Assembly: GCA_947068385.1 (NCBI GenBank)
Contig: CAMTBF010000243.1
Location: 1 to 6,126, forward strand
Direction: 5' to 3'
Length of the DNA stretch: 6,126 nt
From: an uncultured Lachnospiraceae bacterium
Lineage (GTDB): Bacteria > Bacillota > Clostridia > Lachnospirales > Lachnospiraceae
The notes under the pieces: generated by a model
Databases searched by the model: none
What the model saw: the letters and a program-made list of their open reading frames with translations, nothing else
Told to the model about the DNA's origin: nothing
Program-made: the position numbers and the translations under genes
Part shown: in pieces, positions 5,931-6,126 of the stretch
Numbering within the stretch: the first letter of the stretch is position 1
Layout of the letters: the number at the start of each line of letters is the position of its first letter

Positions 5931-6126
5931 ATGCTAAACTATACAGCAAAGAAGAGCATCTGGAATACAGCTGAAGGCCGAGTCAGTGCCCAGAGGATTG
6001 ACGGACGCATTTCTTTCGCGGCCGAAATTCTCTGCCCATGTTTGGGTGATGGGGAGGCTTTCTGCGGAACTAAAAACAGCAATTTGGTGAAATGTCAAGA
6101 GGAAAATAAAAAAGATTTTCTAGAAG
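5931..6126 (+). CDS. Possible start of a further gene, truncated by the window end
   Basis: From ATG 5931 the frame stays open for 65 full codons to the last base (MLNYTAKKSIWNTAEGRV...); the frame is open back to 5880. The other two plus frames hit stops soon after 5931 (TAA at 5935, TGA at 5972). A weak ribosome binding site, AAAGGG, lies 4 nt before the ATG, which is short spacing. The peptide has several cysteines (ILCPCLGDGEAFC) but no motif I recognise and no signal peptide. The interval 5855-5930 before it is A/T-rich and shows no clear promoter. The alternative is a chance open frame in a non-coding upstream region. Confidence 0.3.
   Translation, partial: MLNYTAKKSIWNTAEGRVSAQRIDGRISFAAEILCPCLGDGEAFCGTKNSNLVKCQEENKKDFLE

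Noticed and set aside
5855..6126. Riboswitch or T-box leader at the right edge
   Set aside because: I looked for T-box, purine and cyclic-di-GMP conserved motifs and found none; only short inverted repeats are present.

Overview
The window looks like chromosomal DNA from a Clostridia-type Firmicute, most likely a gut Lachnospiraceae member. This rests on Shine-Dalgarno-led genes, GTG starts, G/C-rich coding sequence (40 of 60 bases in 3541-3600) next to A/T-rich intergenic DNA, and protein family types common in that group. The species cannot be named from the sequence.

Positions 1-5022 hold a same-strand run of three carbohydrate-active enzyme genes separated by gaps of 70-80 bp. They are the 3' end of a GH35-like beta-galactosidase with a DUF5597-type C-terminal part, a complete GH3 beta-glycosidase (nucleophile Asp in SDW), and a GH43 enzyme fused to a discoidin/CBM32-like module and a fibronectin-III-like module. 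The run ends at a strong intrinsic terminator (5074-5120). The two complete enzymes lack a signal peptide. The simplest reading is cytoplasmic trimming of imported oligosaccharides that carry galactose plus xylose or arabinose and a beta-linked backbone, such as fragments of xyloglucan or arabinoxylan. The exact substrate is inference.

Positions 5023-5403 hold no convincing protein gene. On the minus strand there is a near-consensus sigma-A promoter (TTGACA, 17 bp, TACAAT). Its predicted start lies at the foot of a hairpin with a symmetric internal loop, and the bidirectional GH43 terminator lies about 200 bp downstream. Together these look like a small non-coding RNA gene convergent with the glycosidase operon, and this is the most interesting unexplained item here.

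Positions 5404-5854 carry a small A/T-rich gene (17 G/C of 60 bases in 5581-5640) with a possible Sm-like beta-barrel C-terminus, closed by a G/C-rich terminator. Its start is odd: the only strong ribosome binding site points to an ATC codon in another frame, and that short frame ends at a TGA overlapping the ATG of the gene (ATGA). This may be a coupled leader peptide, a rare start codon, or the relic of a damaged gene. From 5931 an open frame runs off the window end and may be the start of another gene. I see no tRNA, rRNA, CRISPR array, transposase or attachment site.
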